Positions 1 through 8,114 are shown, numbered from the stretch's first letter. The stretch: DNA of 18,848 bases from Betaproteobacteria bacterium UBA5216 (GCA_002412495.1 DHVE01000024.1:1-18848); one strand, 5' to 3'. Notes: a model not told the origin generated them from the letters alone. Numbers and translations are program-made.

Positions 1-371
1 CAGAAGAAATGTTTATTCTGAATTGCAAGCGTGCGTCGAGCAGCCTTGACGCCCAACTTAAAGTCGCCTTCATTGCCGACGCTTTATAACCCGTCAAAAG
101 GCTGCATGGAGAGCTAGAGGGCAAGTCTTTCATTATCACATTGCCACAAACCAGCACACAAGGACAGTGGAGCAGTGTCTGGACGGAGTGGGATGTCGAC
201 CTTCAAGAACCGGTGTGCCGCCAATAATTTCAAGGGCGTGTGAGATGACTGATTTTCCATAAGATCAGATTACCCTCATCGTCCCCGCTCTCGCAACCAC
301 CAGTCATACAAGGTTCACTGGATTGTCTGTCGCGGTAGTCACGCCGCGCACCACGCGCTAAACTCCCGCGC
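1..371. other. Left-edge region without a convincing complete gene
   Basis: No complete gene can be supported here. On the plus strand a frame open from the left edge runs to a TAA stop at 87-89; its last residues read KVAFIADAL, so it could be the C-terminal end of a gene starting outside the window, but I do not recognise the family. Positions 90-371 are stop-rich in the plus-strand frames. They look like intergenic DNA upstream of the helicase gene and appear less G/C-rich than the coding region that follows. No tRNA-like cloverleaf or insertion-sequence end is evident. A short inverted repeat (CTGAT ... ATCAG, near 247-266) has no T-run and was not called a terminator. Confidence 0.4.
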
Positions 372-2348
372 GTGTCCGAAATCGAAAAAGTATTCTCCGC
401 AGAAGGTTTCTTAGCCGCCGTCGTTCCCGAATTCCGTGCGCGCGAAGGCCAGCTTGAGATGGCGCTGGCTATACAAAAAACCATTCAAAAACAAAAGGTT
501 ATCGTTGCGGAGGCTGGTACGGGCACGGGCAAGACGTTTGCCTATCTCGCGCCCGCGTTGTTGTCGGGCGGCAAGGTGATTATTTCCACCGGCACCAAGA
601 CCTTGCAGGATCAGTTGTTTGATCGCGACATTCCTACGGTGCGCGCGGCGCTGAAGGCGCCGGTGTCGGTGGCGTTGTTGAAGGGGCGCGCGAATTACGT
701 GTGCCACCACCATTTGGCCAACGCGTTGGTCGATGGCCGTTTACCCACGCGCGAGGACGCGCGTTATCTGCAATTAATCGCGAGTTTTGCGCGGCGCACG
801 CAGAGCGGCGACCGCGCCGATCTGGCGGATGTGCCCGAGTCGGCGGGGGTGTGGGCGCATGTGACCTCCACGCGCGAGAATTGCCTGGGCTCGAATTGCG
901 AGCATTTCGACAAATGTTTTGTGATGCGCGCGCGCAAGGCCGCGCTCGATGCCGACGTGGTGGTGGTGAATCACCATTTGTTTTTTGCCGATGTGGCGCT
1001 GCGCGACGAAGGCGTGGCGGAGCTGCTGCCCAAGTGCAACACGGTAATCTTCGACGAGGCACATCAGTTGCCCGATACCGCGAGCTTGTTTTTCGGGGAA
1101 CGGGTTTCGACGTCGCAGTTGCTGGATCTGGCGCGCGACGCGCGCATGGAGGGCATCGCGGGCGCGAAGGATTTTGCGGCGCTGCCAGAAGCGGCGCTGG
1201 CGCTGGAGAAAGCCGCGCGCGACCTGCGTCTGGCGCGTGACGAAGACGCGGGCCGCCTGACGCAAAAAGACATCCAGGACGACGAAGTCTTCGAGGACGC
1301 GATCAACGGCGCGTGTGCGAAATTGTCCGCGCTGTTTGTGTTGCTCGATTCGCAGGCGGAACGCAGCGAAGGACTCAAGCTGTGCCGCGAGCGCGCGCAG
1401 GAACTGGCGCAAACGATTGCGCGCTGGAGAAATGGCGATCAGGCCCAAGACGACAATTTCGTGCGCTGGATCGAGGTGTTCGGCTCGTCGTTGCAATTGC
1501 ACGCCACGCCACTGTCGATCGCCGATGTGTTCCGCAAGCAGGTGACGGAAACCTCGCGCTCGTGGGTGTTTACCTCGGCAACGCTGTCGGTGAACGGCGA
1601 CTTCAAACATTACTGCGGCGAGCTGGGGCTGGACGAGGCGCAAACCGCGACCTGGCCCAGCCCGTTTGATTTTGAGCATCAGGCGCTGCTGTATGTGCCG
1701 AAGGCGATGCCGAACCCGAACACACGCGAATATACCGCGGCGGTGGTCAAGGCCGCGCTGCCGGTGTTGATGGCGAGCGAGGGCCGCGCTTTCCTGTTGT
1801 TCACCAGTCTGCGCGCCATGCGCGAGGCCAGCGAACTGGTGCGCGAAGAGTTCAAGGCGCGCGGGCTGGATTACCCGGTGCTGACCCAGGGCGAAGGCTC
1901 GCGCACCGAACTGCTCGACCGCTTTCGCGCGCTGGGCAACGCGGTGCTGGTGGCGAGCCAGAGTTTCTGGGAAGGCGTGGATGTGCGCGGCGACGCGCTG
2001 TCGGTGGTGGTGATCGACCGGTTGCCGTTTTCGCCGCCCGACGATCCGGTGCTGGCCGCGCGCATCGACAAGATGAACCGCGAGGGCCGCAATGCCTTCA
2101 TGGAGTATCAGGTGCCGCAGGCAGTGATCACGCTAAAGCAGGGCGCGGGGCGATTGATACGCGACGAAACCGATCGTGGCGTGTTGATGATCTGTGATCC
2201 GCGTCTGGTCGACAAGCCCTACGGCAAGCGCATCTGGCGCAGTCTGCCGCCGATGAAGCGCACGCGGGAGCTGGCGGAAGTCGAGGCGTTTTTTACGGAA
2301 CCGCGCGCGGCGCGGACTCAGGTTTCGGAAGGCGCGGCTGCCGCGTGA
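372..2348 (+). CDS. DinG/YoaA-family ATP-dependent DNA helicase (iron-sulfur, superfamily 2)
   Basis: A 658-residue helicase of the XPD/DinG group, expected to unwind 5'-tailed or structured DNA during repair and replication. In order: an N-terminal segment; Walker A AEAGTGTGKT (46-55); four cysteines placed like the XPD/DinG 4Fe-4S ligands (C111, C171, C176, C182); a DEAH box (228-231) in VIFDEAHQLPD; and C-terminal helicase motifs including SFWEGVDVRGD and the arginine-finger-type QGAGRLIRDETDRG. No exonuclease domain is fused, so it is closer to E. coli YoaA/DinG than to Gram-positive DinG. The start is GTG at 372; no ATG, GTG or TTG lies upstream in frame, and the N-terminus fits family proteins. 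There is no Shine-Dalgarno sequence, but a -10-like TAAACT ends 7 bases before the start. Its 3' end overlaps the convergent TAXI gene by 31 bases. The family call is secure; the choice between dinG and yoaA is not. Confidence 0.93.
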   Translation: MSEIEKVFSAEGFLAAVVPEFRAREGQLEMALAIQKTIQKQKVIVAEAGTGTGKTFAYLAPALLSGGKVIISTGTKTLQDQLFDRDIPTVRAALKAPVSVALLKGRANYVCHHHLANALVDGRLPTREDARYLQLIASFARRTQSGDRADLADVPESAGVWAHVTSTRENCLGSNCEHFDKCFVMRARKAALDADVVVVNHHLFFADVALRDEGVAELLPKCNTVIFDEAHQLPDTASLFFGERVSTSQLLDLARDARMEGIAGAKDFAALPEAALALEKAARDLRLARDEDAGRLTQKDIQDDEVFEDAINGACAKLSALFVLLDSQAERSEGLKLCRERAQELAQTIARWRNGDQAQDDNFVRWIEVFGSSLQLHATPLSIADVFRKQVTETSRSWVFTSATLSVNGDFKHYCGELGLDEAQTATWPSPFDFEHQALLYVPKAMPNPNTREYTAAVVKAALPVLMASEGRAFLLFTSLRAMREASELVREEFKARGLDYPVLTQGEGSRTELLDRFRALGNAVLVASQSFWEGVDVRGDALSVVVIDRLPFSPPDDPVLAARIDKMNREGRNAFMEYQVPQAVITLKQGAGRLIRDETDRGVLMICDPRLVDKPYGKRIWRSLPPMKRTRELAEVEAFFTEPRAARTQVSEGAAAA

Positions 2349-3658
2349 GATTCCAGGCGCCGGCGCACGAATTCGACGTGTGAGCGCAGGTTGTAATACT
2401 GATCGGAGTATTCCACCGGCACCGGTATATCGGACACGGCCTCGTCGATGCGCTTGATTTCGGCGCGGTGTTTTTCCTTGTCGCCGGGGGCATCGGATAA
2501 CGCTTGCTCCAGTTTTTTCAGCTCGTCGTACCAGTGCCACAGGCGTTTGCGCACGCGCCAACTATAGAGAAACGGCACGATCTTGATCAAGGGCAGCAGG
2601 ATCGTGGCGATGGGGATCAGCAGTACCAGCAGCCGGTCGGCCAGCACGGCCAGCCAGAACGGAAGGTATCGCTGAAAGAACGGCGGTCCGCTCTTGTGAA
2701 AACGCTCGGCAACGGTGCTCATCGGCAATTCACTGCTCTGTACCTGCGGAAAATGATTCTCGGCATGAATAATACTGGGGCGTCTATGCACTTCGGCCGC
2801 CGCTTGCGCCAGCGCGAATTGCAGCGCGGGATGCAGGTCGTCGCGTACGGCGACCATGGCGCCGGCGCCGATCATCTGTATGTCGTGACTGGGAATGTTG
2901 TCCTTCAGATCCACCACGCCCTGATGCAGCGTGATGCGCGACAAGTGTCCATGGCGCATGGCGTAGGCGTCGGCCTGCGCAAGGTTCATCAGGTGAATAT
3001 CCTTCGAGCGGAGTGGCGCTTGCAGAATATCGGCTTCGGGCCCGGCGACTATAAAGGCGGCGTCGATTTCCACGGCGGACAGTTTCTCCAGCGAGTCCTT
3101 GGAGGACAGTTCCAGCAGGGTTGAGTTTTGCGCCGTGACGTCGCTGGACTTCAACAATTGCCTGACAAGCTGGTTGGTGCCGCTGCCGGACGGGCCGATC
3201 GCGACCCGTTTGCCGCGCAATTGCGACAGCCGCACGGTGTCGGGCGGGAGACGATGAAACACCCATACCACTTCGTAAAACATGCGCCCCAGTGACAGCA
3301 GGCTGTTGGAATCCTCCGGTTCCGTGGTGCCGCCCTGCACGAAGCCCGCGCTGGCCTCCGGCGTGGCGCCCCGCATGCGCGCCAGATTCTGCAGTGAGCC
3401 CGCGGAGGTCTTCACCTGCATCTTGATGCCGTCGCGCGCAAGGATGTCGCGGTATTGCAGTGCGTGCCGGTGGTAGGCGCCGCCTTCGGCGCCCGCCGTG
3501 AATATAAAGGTGTCCGGTGGAGCTGGCTTGATGAAGTGCGAGGTGAGCGCGAACGCCGCGACCACCAGCAACAGGATCGGCCCGATAATGATCAGCCACT
3601 CACGCCATGCGGAGCGTTCGAATTTTGGCCGTTTGAAGCGGGAGGGGCTGAGCGCCAT
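2318..3658 (-). CDS. Membrane-anchored TAXI-family (TRAP-associated) solute-binding protein
   Basis: A 446-residue protein. Residues 21-40 form a membrane anchor. Residues about 48-310 form a TAXI-type solute-binding domain, with the glycine-rich GAEGGAYHRHA segment (56-66), AGSLQNLARM (86-95), RGKRVAIGPSGSGTNQLV (148-165) and EIDAAFIVAGPEADIL (197-212). A second hydrophobic stretch (333-363) is followed by a basic tail (365-446) predicted to be helical or coiled-coil and cytoplasmic. Classical TAXI proteins are free periplasmic receptors for TRAP transporters; this one is tethered at both ends, and no DctQ/DctM-like permease is in the window. It may act as a receptor or sensor rather than as part of a transporter; the ligand is unknown. 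The ATG at 3658 lies 21 bases after the DUF1232 gene. A perfect TATAAT on the minus strand (3673-3668) ends 9 bases before the ATG. Confidence 0.85.
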   Translation of the reverse strand: MALSPSRFKRPKFERSAWREWLIIIGPILLLVVAAFALTSHFIKPAPPDTFIFTAGAEGGAYHRHALQYRDILARDGIKMQVKTSAGSLQNLARMRGATPEASAGFVQGGTTEPEDSNSLLSLGRMFYEVVWVFHRLPPDTVRLSQLRGKRVAIGPSGSGTNQLVRQLLKSSDVTAQNSTLLELSSKDSLEKLSAVEIDAAFIVAGPEADILQAPLRSKDIHLMNLAQADAYAMRHGHLSRITLHQGVVDLKDNIPSHDIQMIGAGAMVAVRDDLHPALQFALAQAAAEVHRRPSIIHAENHFPQVQSSELPMSTVAERFHKSGPPFFQRYLPFWLAVLADRLLVLLIPIATILLPLIKIVPFLYSWRVRKRLWHWYDELKKLEQALSDAPGDKEKHRAEIKRIDEAVSDIPVPVEYSDQYYNLRSHVEFVRRRLESHAAAAPSET

Positions 3659-3667
3659 GATGGCTGG

Positions 3668-3673
3668 ATTATA
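3668..3673 (-). promoter_or_regulatory. Candidate -10 box (TATAAT) directly before the TAXI gene
   Basis: The minus strand reads TATAAT, an exact sigma-70 -10 consensus, with 9 bases between it and the ATG at 3658. Transcription starting 7-9 bases downstream would begin at or beside the start codon and give a leaderless or nearly leaderless mRNA, in agreement with the missing Shine-Dalgarno sequence. No good -35 hexamer is seen 16-18 bases upstream, so the site may be fortuitous. Confidence 0.3.
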
Positions 3674-3679
3674 GCTGCC

Positions 3680-4060
3680 TTAGTCGAAGAACCACTTCCA
3701 GCACAGCCATGCGGCGGCTATCCACAAAACTATAACAATTGCCGCGCCGAGCCAATGCCGCGGTTTGCGGTTTTTTTCTTCGAGCCATTTCGCGGCCTGA
3801 ACGCGGCATACGTCGAGGATCGGCCGGGGGATGAATTTCAGCGTGAGCCAGATTCCGATGGGCAGCAAAATGGCTTCGTCGAGCAGACCCAGCACGGGAA
3901 TGAAATCGGGAATGAGATCAATCGGGCTGAAGGCATACGCCACGATGCCGATGGCGAGTATTTTTGCGATCAGCGGCGTTTGCGGATGGCGATAGCAAAA
4001 CCACAACGTCACGGCTTCGGCTTTGAGCGCCTTTGCCCATTGCAGTAGCCGTTGAAGCAT
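3680..4060 (-). CDS. YkvA family (DUF1232) small membrane protein
   Basis: A 126-residue protein carrying the DUF1232/YkvA signature: RHPQTPLIAKILAIGIVAYA followed by the hallmark FSPIDLIPDFIPVLGLLDE (residues about 44-62) within a hydrophobic hairpin, and a C-terminal membrane helix at about 103-122. The family is widespread; its molecular function is not established. The gene sits 25 bases downstream of rimO and 21 bases upstream of the TAXI gene on the same strand, which suggests one transcript. No clear Shine-Dalgarno sequence precedes the ATG at 4060; the leader is A/T-rich. Family assignment is confident; no role can be claimed. Confidence 0.88.
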   Translation of the reverse strand: MLQRLLQWAKALKAEAVTLWFCYRHPQTPLIAKILAIGIVAYAFSPIDLIPDFIPVLGLLDEAILLPIGIWLTLKFIPRPILDVCRVQAAKWLEEKNRKPRHWLGAAIVIVLWIAAAWLCWKWFFD

Positions 4061-4085
4061 ATGCTTTTGTTTTTAAACGATAAAA

Positions 4086-5396
4086 TTACACTACAACCGC
4101 GTAAAGATCATGTGCGTCCGCACGCGTGATCTTGACCTGCACGAAGTCGCCGGGCTTGATCGCACCGGGCTTGGCGATAAAAACACTGCCGTCGATTTCG
4201 GGTGCATCGGCACTGCTGCGGCCGACGGCTTGTTTGCCGTCGTTGCTGTCGACCAATACTTTTAACGTTTGGCCCACTTTCTTTTTCAGCCGTGCCTTGC
4301 TGATTTTTTCCTGCGTTTTCATGAAGCGCGCACGGCGCGCTTCACGCACCTCGTCGGGCACGGGATCAGGCAAGGCGTTGGCCGTGGCGCCTTCCACGGG
4401 CGAATAGGCAAAGCAACCCACGCGATCGAGTTGCGCTTCTTCCAGAAACGCGAGCAGTTCTTCAAACTCGGATTCGGTTTCGCCTGGAAATCCGGCGATG
4501 AAGGTGCTGCGGATGGTGAGCTCGGGACAAATCGCGCGCCACGCCTTGATGCGTGCCAGCGTGTTCTCGGCATTGGCGGGGCGCTTCATCAGTTTGAGGA
4601 TGCGCGGGCTGGCGTGCTGAAACGGCACGTCGAGATACGGGAGAATCTTTCCTTCGGCCATTAATGGAATAACGTCGTCTACGTGTGGATACGGATACAC
4701 ATAATGCAGCCGCACCCACACCCCCAGTTCACCCAATGCCTGCGCCAGCGCCAGCATGCGGGTTTTAATCGGCTTGCCGCCCCAGAAGCCGGTGCGGTAT
4801 TTCACATCCACGCCGTATGCGCTGGTGTCCTGCGAGATCACCAGCAATTCTTTCACGCCGGCCTTCACCAGATTGTCGGCCTCCTGCATCACATCACCGA
4901 TCGGGCGGCTGACCAGATCGCCGCGCATCGACGGGATAATACAAAACGTGCAGCGGTGGTTGCAGCCCTCGGCGATTTTTAAGTATGCATAGTGCCTGGG
5001 CGTGAGTTTGATGCCTTGCGGCGGCACAAGGTCAACGTGCGGATTGTGCTTGTGCGGCAGATGTTTGTGCACCGCGTGCATTACTTCATCAGTGGCGTGC
5101 GGGCCGGTGACAGCGAGCACCTTGGGGTGGGTTTGCTTGACGATGTCGCCCTTGGCGCCCAGACACCCGGTGACAATGACCTTGCCGTTTTCCGCGAGTG
5201 CTTCGCCGATGGCATCCAGGGATTCCTCGACGGCTGAATCGATAAACCCGCAGGTATTGACCACCACCAGATCGGCGTCGTCATACGACGGCGAGATCAG
5301 GTAGCCTTCGGCGCGCAATTGCGTGAGGATGCGTTCGGAATCGACCAGGGCCTTGGGACAACCGAGCGAAACGAATCCGACTTTTTTGGTGGTCAT
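4086..5396 (-). CDS. rimO: Ribosomal protein S12 methylthiotransferase RimO
   Basis: A 436-residue radical-SAM enzyme that adds a methylthio group to the conserved aspartate of ribosomal protein uS12 (Asp89 in E. coli numbering). The N-terminal UPF0004 domain has its three cluster cysteines: C13 (SLGCPKALVDSE), C49 (VVNTCGF) and C78 (VTGCLGA). The radical-SAM CxxxCxxC motif is C145, C149 and C152 in GCNHRCTFCIIPSMRG. A TRAM domain occupies the last 65 or so residues (KVLVDSNDG ... VQVKITRADAHDLYAVV). Length and motifs match RimO rather than MiaB: the SLGCPKALVDSE start and the CxFCIIPSMRG segment are typical. The ATG at 5396 has no Shine-Dalgarno sequence. It lies downstream of phaR and begins a leftward gene string with the DUF1232 and TAXI genes. 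Nothing is missing or broken. Confidence 0.96.
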   Translation of the reverse strand: MTTKKVGFVSLGCPKALVDSERILTQLRAEGYLISPSYDDADLVVVNTCGFIDSAVEESLDAIGEALAENGKVIVTGCLGAKGDIVKQTHPKVLAVTGPHATDEVMHAVHKHLPHKHNPHVDLVPPQGIKLTPRHYAYLKIAEGCNHRCTFCIIPSMRGDLVSRPIGDVMQEADNLVKAGVKELLVISQDTSAYGVDVKYRTGFWGGKPIKTRMLALAQALGELGVWVRLHYVYPYPHVDDVIPLMAEGKILPYLDVPFQHASPRILKLMKRPANAENTLARIKAWRAICPELTIRSTFIAGFPGETESEFEELLAFLEEAQLDRVGCFAYSPVEGATANALPDPVPDEVREARRARFMKTQEKISKARLKKKVGQTLKVLVDSNDGKQAVGRSSADAPEIDGSVFIAKPGAIKPGDFVQVKITRADAHDLYAVVV

Positions 5397-5416
5397 GGAG
5401 GGGAATGGCAGATTAA

Positions 5417-5429
5417 GGAAACGGTTTCC
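5417..5429. promoter_or_regulatory. Short perfect palindrome upstream of rimO
   Basis: GGAAAC-G-GTTTCC is a perfect 6-base inverted repeat around one central base, 20 bases upstream of the rimO ATG. It abuts the left end of the larger G/C-rich repeat. It could be an operator or simply part of the repeat boundary; no regulator can be named. Confidence 0.25.
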
Positions 5430-5527
5430 CTCCCCCTTGAGGGGGGAGGGTTAGGGTGGGGGTGTGAAGCCGCTTGGCTTGCGGTGCCTTCACCCCCATC
5501 CCCGCCTTCCCCCTTCAAGGGGGAGGG
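5428..5527. repeat. G/C-rich long inverted repeat (REP/MITE-like intergenic element)
   Basis: Left arm about 5428-5467 and right arm about 5488-5527 are imperfect inverted copies. Each arm has its own internal hairpin built on CCCTCCCCCTTGAGGGGGGA-type sequence, followed by a GGGTGGGGGTG/CACCCCCATCCC stretch. About 20 bases separate the arms. Conceptual translation gives the proline/glycine strings (PHPNPPPSRG-like) typical of a palindromic repeat scattered through many proteobacterial genomes. It lies between the phaR stop and the rimO start and can fold into one long or two short stems, so it may attenuate or terminate phaR transcription, or affect mRNA stability. No protein is encoded here. 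Confidence 0.8.
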
Positions 5528-5573
5528 TGTTTCATTGAATTTTCGTAGCACTACTACGGAAGTTGTTTGGCGA

Positions 5574-6164
5574 TCAGCTTTTGTTCTCGCCGCCGTCCTT
5601 GGGCGGCGTGCCCGATCCGCCCGCATTGCCGCCAAACCCCGCAAACGGAAAACCGCCGAACATGTTGCGCGTCTGATCCTGCATCTGCTTTTGCATTTCA
5701 ACAAAGGCGTTCGCGCTTTGTTCGAGATAGCGGCCCATCAATCCTTGAATCGCCGGGCCCTGCATCTTGATGAATTCGTTCCAGGCTTCGGTGTTGAGCA
5801 TCGGATTGGCGCCGTAGAGCTGGCTCGACTGGCTTTGCATGCGTTTCTGGATGTCCATGAAGGTGGCAACGTTCTTTTCCAGAAAATTGCCCATCATGCC
5901 CTGCATCGCGTTACCGTAAAAACGGATGATCTGCGACAGCATGTCGCTGGAGAACATCGGCGCGCCGGCGGTTTCTTCTTCGAGAATAATTTGCAGCAGT
6001 ATGCTGCGCGTGAGGTCTTCCTTGGTCTTGGCGTCTTCCACGCGGAACTCGACGTTTTCGAGCACGAGTTTTTTCACGTCCGTCAGCGTGATGTACGCGC
6101 TGGTCTCGGTATCGTAGAGACGGCGATTCGGATATTTCTTGATTAGACGCGGTTGTGTTGCCAT
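5574..6164 (-). CDS. phaR: Polyhydroxyalkanoate synthesis repressor PhaR
   Basis: A 196-residue regulator of PHA storage. The N-terminal PHB/PHA-accumulation DNA-binding domain (residues 5-65) is unmistakable: LIKKYPNRRLYDTETSAYIT, then the DLTRSILLQIILEEE helix. Two PHB_acc repeats follow: 76-110 (LSQIIRFYGNAMQG ... DIQKRMQ) and 129-163 (NEFIKMQGPAIQG ... VEMQKQMQ). The tail is glycine-rich with many phenylalanines (170-183). In known systems PhaR binds phasin and its own promoter, and is released when it binds nascent PHA granules. The ATG at 6164 is preceded by a weak GGGGTG ribosome site. A TGC-N3-GCA palindrome 45 bases upstream is a candidate autoregulatory operator. phaR is not next to phaC/phaB here: phaB's 3' end lies 9.4 kb to the right. 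Confidence 0.96.
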   Translation of the reverse strand: MATQPRLIKKYPNRRLYDTETSAYITLTDVKKLVLENVEFRVEDAKTKEDLTRSILLQIILEEETAGAPMFSSDMLSQIIRFYGNAMQGMMGNFLEKNVATFMDIQKRMQSQSSQLYGANPMLNTEAWNEFIKMQGPAIQGLMGRYLEQSANAFVEMQKQMQDQTRNMFGGFPFAGFGGNAGGSGTPPKDGGENKS

Positions 6165-6209
6165 GACGCACCCCGGCAGAAAAGTTAGCGCATTATTTCA
6201 GAAAAGGTG

Positions 6210-6220
6210 TTGCGGTGCAA
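6210..6220. promoter_or_regulatory. Candidate PhaR operator (TTGC-GGT-GCAA)
   Basis: TTGCGGTGCAA is a perfect inverted repeat with a three-base centre, 45 bases upstream of the phaR ATG. It contains TGC-N3-GCA, the core of the TGC-rich sites described for PhaR in Paracoccus denitrificans as I recall them. PhaR autorepression is established in several bacteria, so the position makes sense. Binding here is inference. Confidence 0.4.
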
Positions 6221-6265
6221 TGGAGATATTGTAAAAATTCAATAAAAACAATTGCTTGCGATAAT

Positions 6266-6294
6266 TTGACATAGGGTGCGTGGCATCAATATGG
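6266..6294 (+). promoter_or_regulatory. Candidate sigma-70 promoter for the MscS/nhaA genes
   Basis: A perfect -35 TTGACA (6266-6271) is followed after 17 bases by AATATG (6289-6294), a poor -10 match. It points toward the mechanosensitive channel gene and would give a leader of about 150 bases. The strong -35 is the main support. The rest of 6165-6450 shows no other gene-like feature. Confidence 0.3.
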
Positions 6295-6450
6295 CATGCC
6301 GCTGTAGCGCGCTTGCGAAGGCGCATGTATCGCAACACCAAGGTCGTGCGCACGGTTTAACTCGCCTTGTTTTTTGTAGGGCCGCGTTTCGCTGTGGTTT
6401 AATCCAAGAAACTCACTGTGCTGCGCTGAATCTTCGGCCATTCCCGCCCC

Positions 6451-8100
6451 ATGCACTTATCAAACGTTCCACTTAAAACCTTGCTGAATACCCGATTGCG
6501 TAGTGTGGGGCGCCTGTTCGCATTGATGGTGCTTGCTGTAACCACCGGCCACGCCGTTGCCGCGGAGCCCGTGGCAGAAGCGCCCTTGGTAATCGGGCAG
6601 CGCGTGGTGCACGTTTTTCGCGCGCCGCTCGGTGCTTATACGCCGGCGGAGCGTGCCGAAGGCGCGCGCCAGCGCATTCTGAAAGCGATGGAAAGTTCAG
6701 GCGAGGGCTGGACGTCGATAAAGCGTACCGAGCAAGGGGTGGCGGTTGATCTGGACGGCAAGCCCATGTTCATTGTGCTCCCCGGCGACGCGCGCAAGCT
6801 CGCGGATGAATCCCCGGATGATCTTGCGAATGCAGCGTCGCGCAAGCTGCAGCAGGTGTGGCGCGAGGCGCAAGAGCGCAGCGACCCGCGCGCGACCGCA
6901 AGCGCCGCGATGCGGGTGATGGTGGCCGCGGTTGTTCTGCTGCTCGCGTTGACGGTCATCGTCAAGATAGTGCGTTGGATGCACGGCATTATCATTGCTC
7001 GCCTGGCGGATCGCGTGCATCGCTTGCCAGGCGCGGGGGGCGGGTCGAGGATGGCCGCACTGCTGATCGGACTGGCTTCGCGCGGTTGCCTGGCGGCGGG
7101 GTGGCTACTGGCCTTGACGGTTGTTTTTCTGTTTCTCGTTTACAGCCTGGATCAATTTGCCCACACGCGGTCGATCAGCGAAGGATTGTCGCAGTCACTG
7201 ACGAACCTGCTGGTGCAAGTGATGAGTTCGGTCGCGGGCGCGGTTCCCGGCCTGTTCATCGCGGCGATCATATTTCTAGTCGCTTGGAGCGTCACGCAAG
7301 TGTCGTCTGCCATATTTAGCCAGATCGGGGATGGTCGACTCAAGGTGGGGATGCTGGACGCGCATACCGCGCCGGCCACGCGCCGGATCGTGAATGGTTC
7401 TTTATGGCTGTTCGCGCTGGCCATGGCCTATCCTTATTTGCCCGGATCGCATACGGAAGCGTTCAAAGGCCTATCGGTGATGGTCGGTTTGATGGTGTCC
7501 ATAGGCGCGTCGGGGCTTATAGGGCAGATGGCCAGTGGCATCATGCTGGTCTATACCCGCGCATTATCATTGGGCGATTACGTGCGCATTCAGGAGGCCG
7601 AAGGCACGGTCACGGAATTGGGCTTGCTGGTGACGCGGCTGCGTACCGGTATGGGCGAGGAAGTGGCGCTGCCCAATGCGCTTGTGCTGGCGAACCTCAC
7701 GAGAAATTTCTCGCGGTCCAGACCAGGCGCGGGATTCATACTCGATACCACCATCACCATCGGCTACGACGCGCCGTGGCGGCAGGTGCATGCCATGCTG
7801 CTGGAAGCGGCACATGCGATCCCCGAAATTGCACGCGACTCCGAGCCTTACGTGGTGCAGACCGCCTTGTCGGATTTTTATGTGGCCTACAAACTGGTGG
7901 TTTACGCGGGCGCTGACAAGCCCGCCGCGCGGGCGCGGGTCACCAGCGATCTGCACGCGTCGATTCAGGATGTCTTCAACAGGAATGGCGTGCAGATCAT
8001 GTCGCCGCATTATTACCTCGACCCTGCCAAACCCAAGACAGTAGCGGAGGCGGATTGGTACGCGCCGCCGGCAACGGCGCCCCTCAAGAAATCCGAATAA
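6451..8100 (+). CDS. Mechanosensitive channel of the MscS family with periplasmic N-terminal region
   Basis: A 549-residue inner-membrane channel expected to open under membrane tension and release solutes during hypo-osmotic shock. A signal peptide (about 1-38, ending HAVAAEP) is followed by a periplasmic region (about 39-150). Membrane helices lie near 153-173, 207-232, 262-284, 314-330 and 338-366. The last has the glycine/alanine pattern of the MscS pore helix (SIGASGLIGQMASGIML), followed by the conserved beta-domain entry LGDYVRIQEAEGTV and LPNALVLANLTRNFSR. It is about twice the size of E. coli MscS, like the YnaI/YbdG/MscM-type variants. The ATG at 6451 has no Shine-Dalgarno sequence; TTG at 6481 would also keep a signal peptide. 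nhaA begins 14 bases after the stop, probably on the same transcript. Confidence 0.9.
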   Translation: MHLSNVPLKTLLNTRLRSVGRLFALMVLAVTTGHAVAAEPVAEAPLVIGQRVVHVFRAPLGAYTPAERAEGARQRILKAMESSGEGWTSIKRTEQGVAVDLDGKPMFIVLPGDARKLADESPDDLANAASRKLQQVWREAQERSDPRATASAAMRVMVAAVVLLLALTVIVKIVRWMHGIIIARLADRVHRLPGAGGGSRMAALLIGLASRGCLAAGWLLALTVVFLFLVYSLDQFAHTRSISEGLSQSLTNLLVQVMSSVAGAVPGLFIAAIIFLVAWSVTQVSSAIFSQIGDGRLKVGMLDAHTAPATRRIVNGSLWLFALAMAYPYLPGSHTEAFKGLSVMVGLMVSIGASGLIGQMASGIMLVYTRALSLGDYVRIQEAEGTVTELGLLVTRLRTGMGEEVALPNALVLANLTRNFSRSRPGAGFILDTTITIGYDAPWRQVHAMLLEAAHAIPEIARDSEPYVVQTALSDFYVAYKLVVYAGADKPAARARVTSDLHASIQDVFNRNGVQIMSPHYYLDPAKPKTVAEADWYAPPATAPLKKSE

Positions 8101-8114
8101 CGGACCCCGCTGAT

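Noticed and set aside
774..1679. Long minus-strand open frame opposite the helicase gene
   Set aside because: The helicase gene has full motifs in the other strand; the antisense frame is a by-product of G/C-rich codon use, with arginine/glutamine-rich nonsense sequence.
5393..5704. Minus-strand open frame of 103 codons over the phaR-rimO gap
   Set aside because: It runs through the palindromic repeat and overlaps phaR in another frame; its proline/glycine strings are translated repeat.
6276..6476. Plus-strand 66-codon frame before the MscS gene
   Set aside because: No ribosome site, no recognisable domain, odd composition, and it overlaps the MscS start; treated as non-coding.
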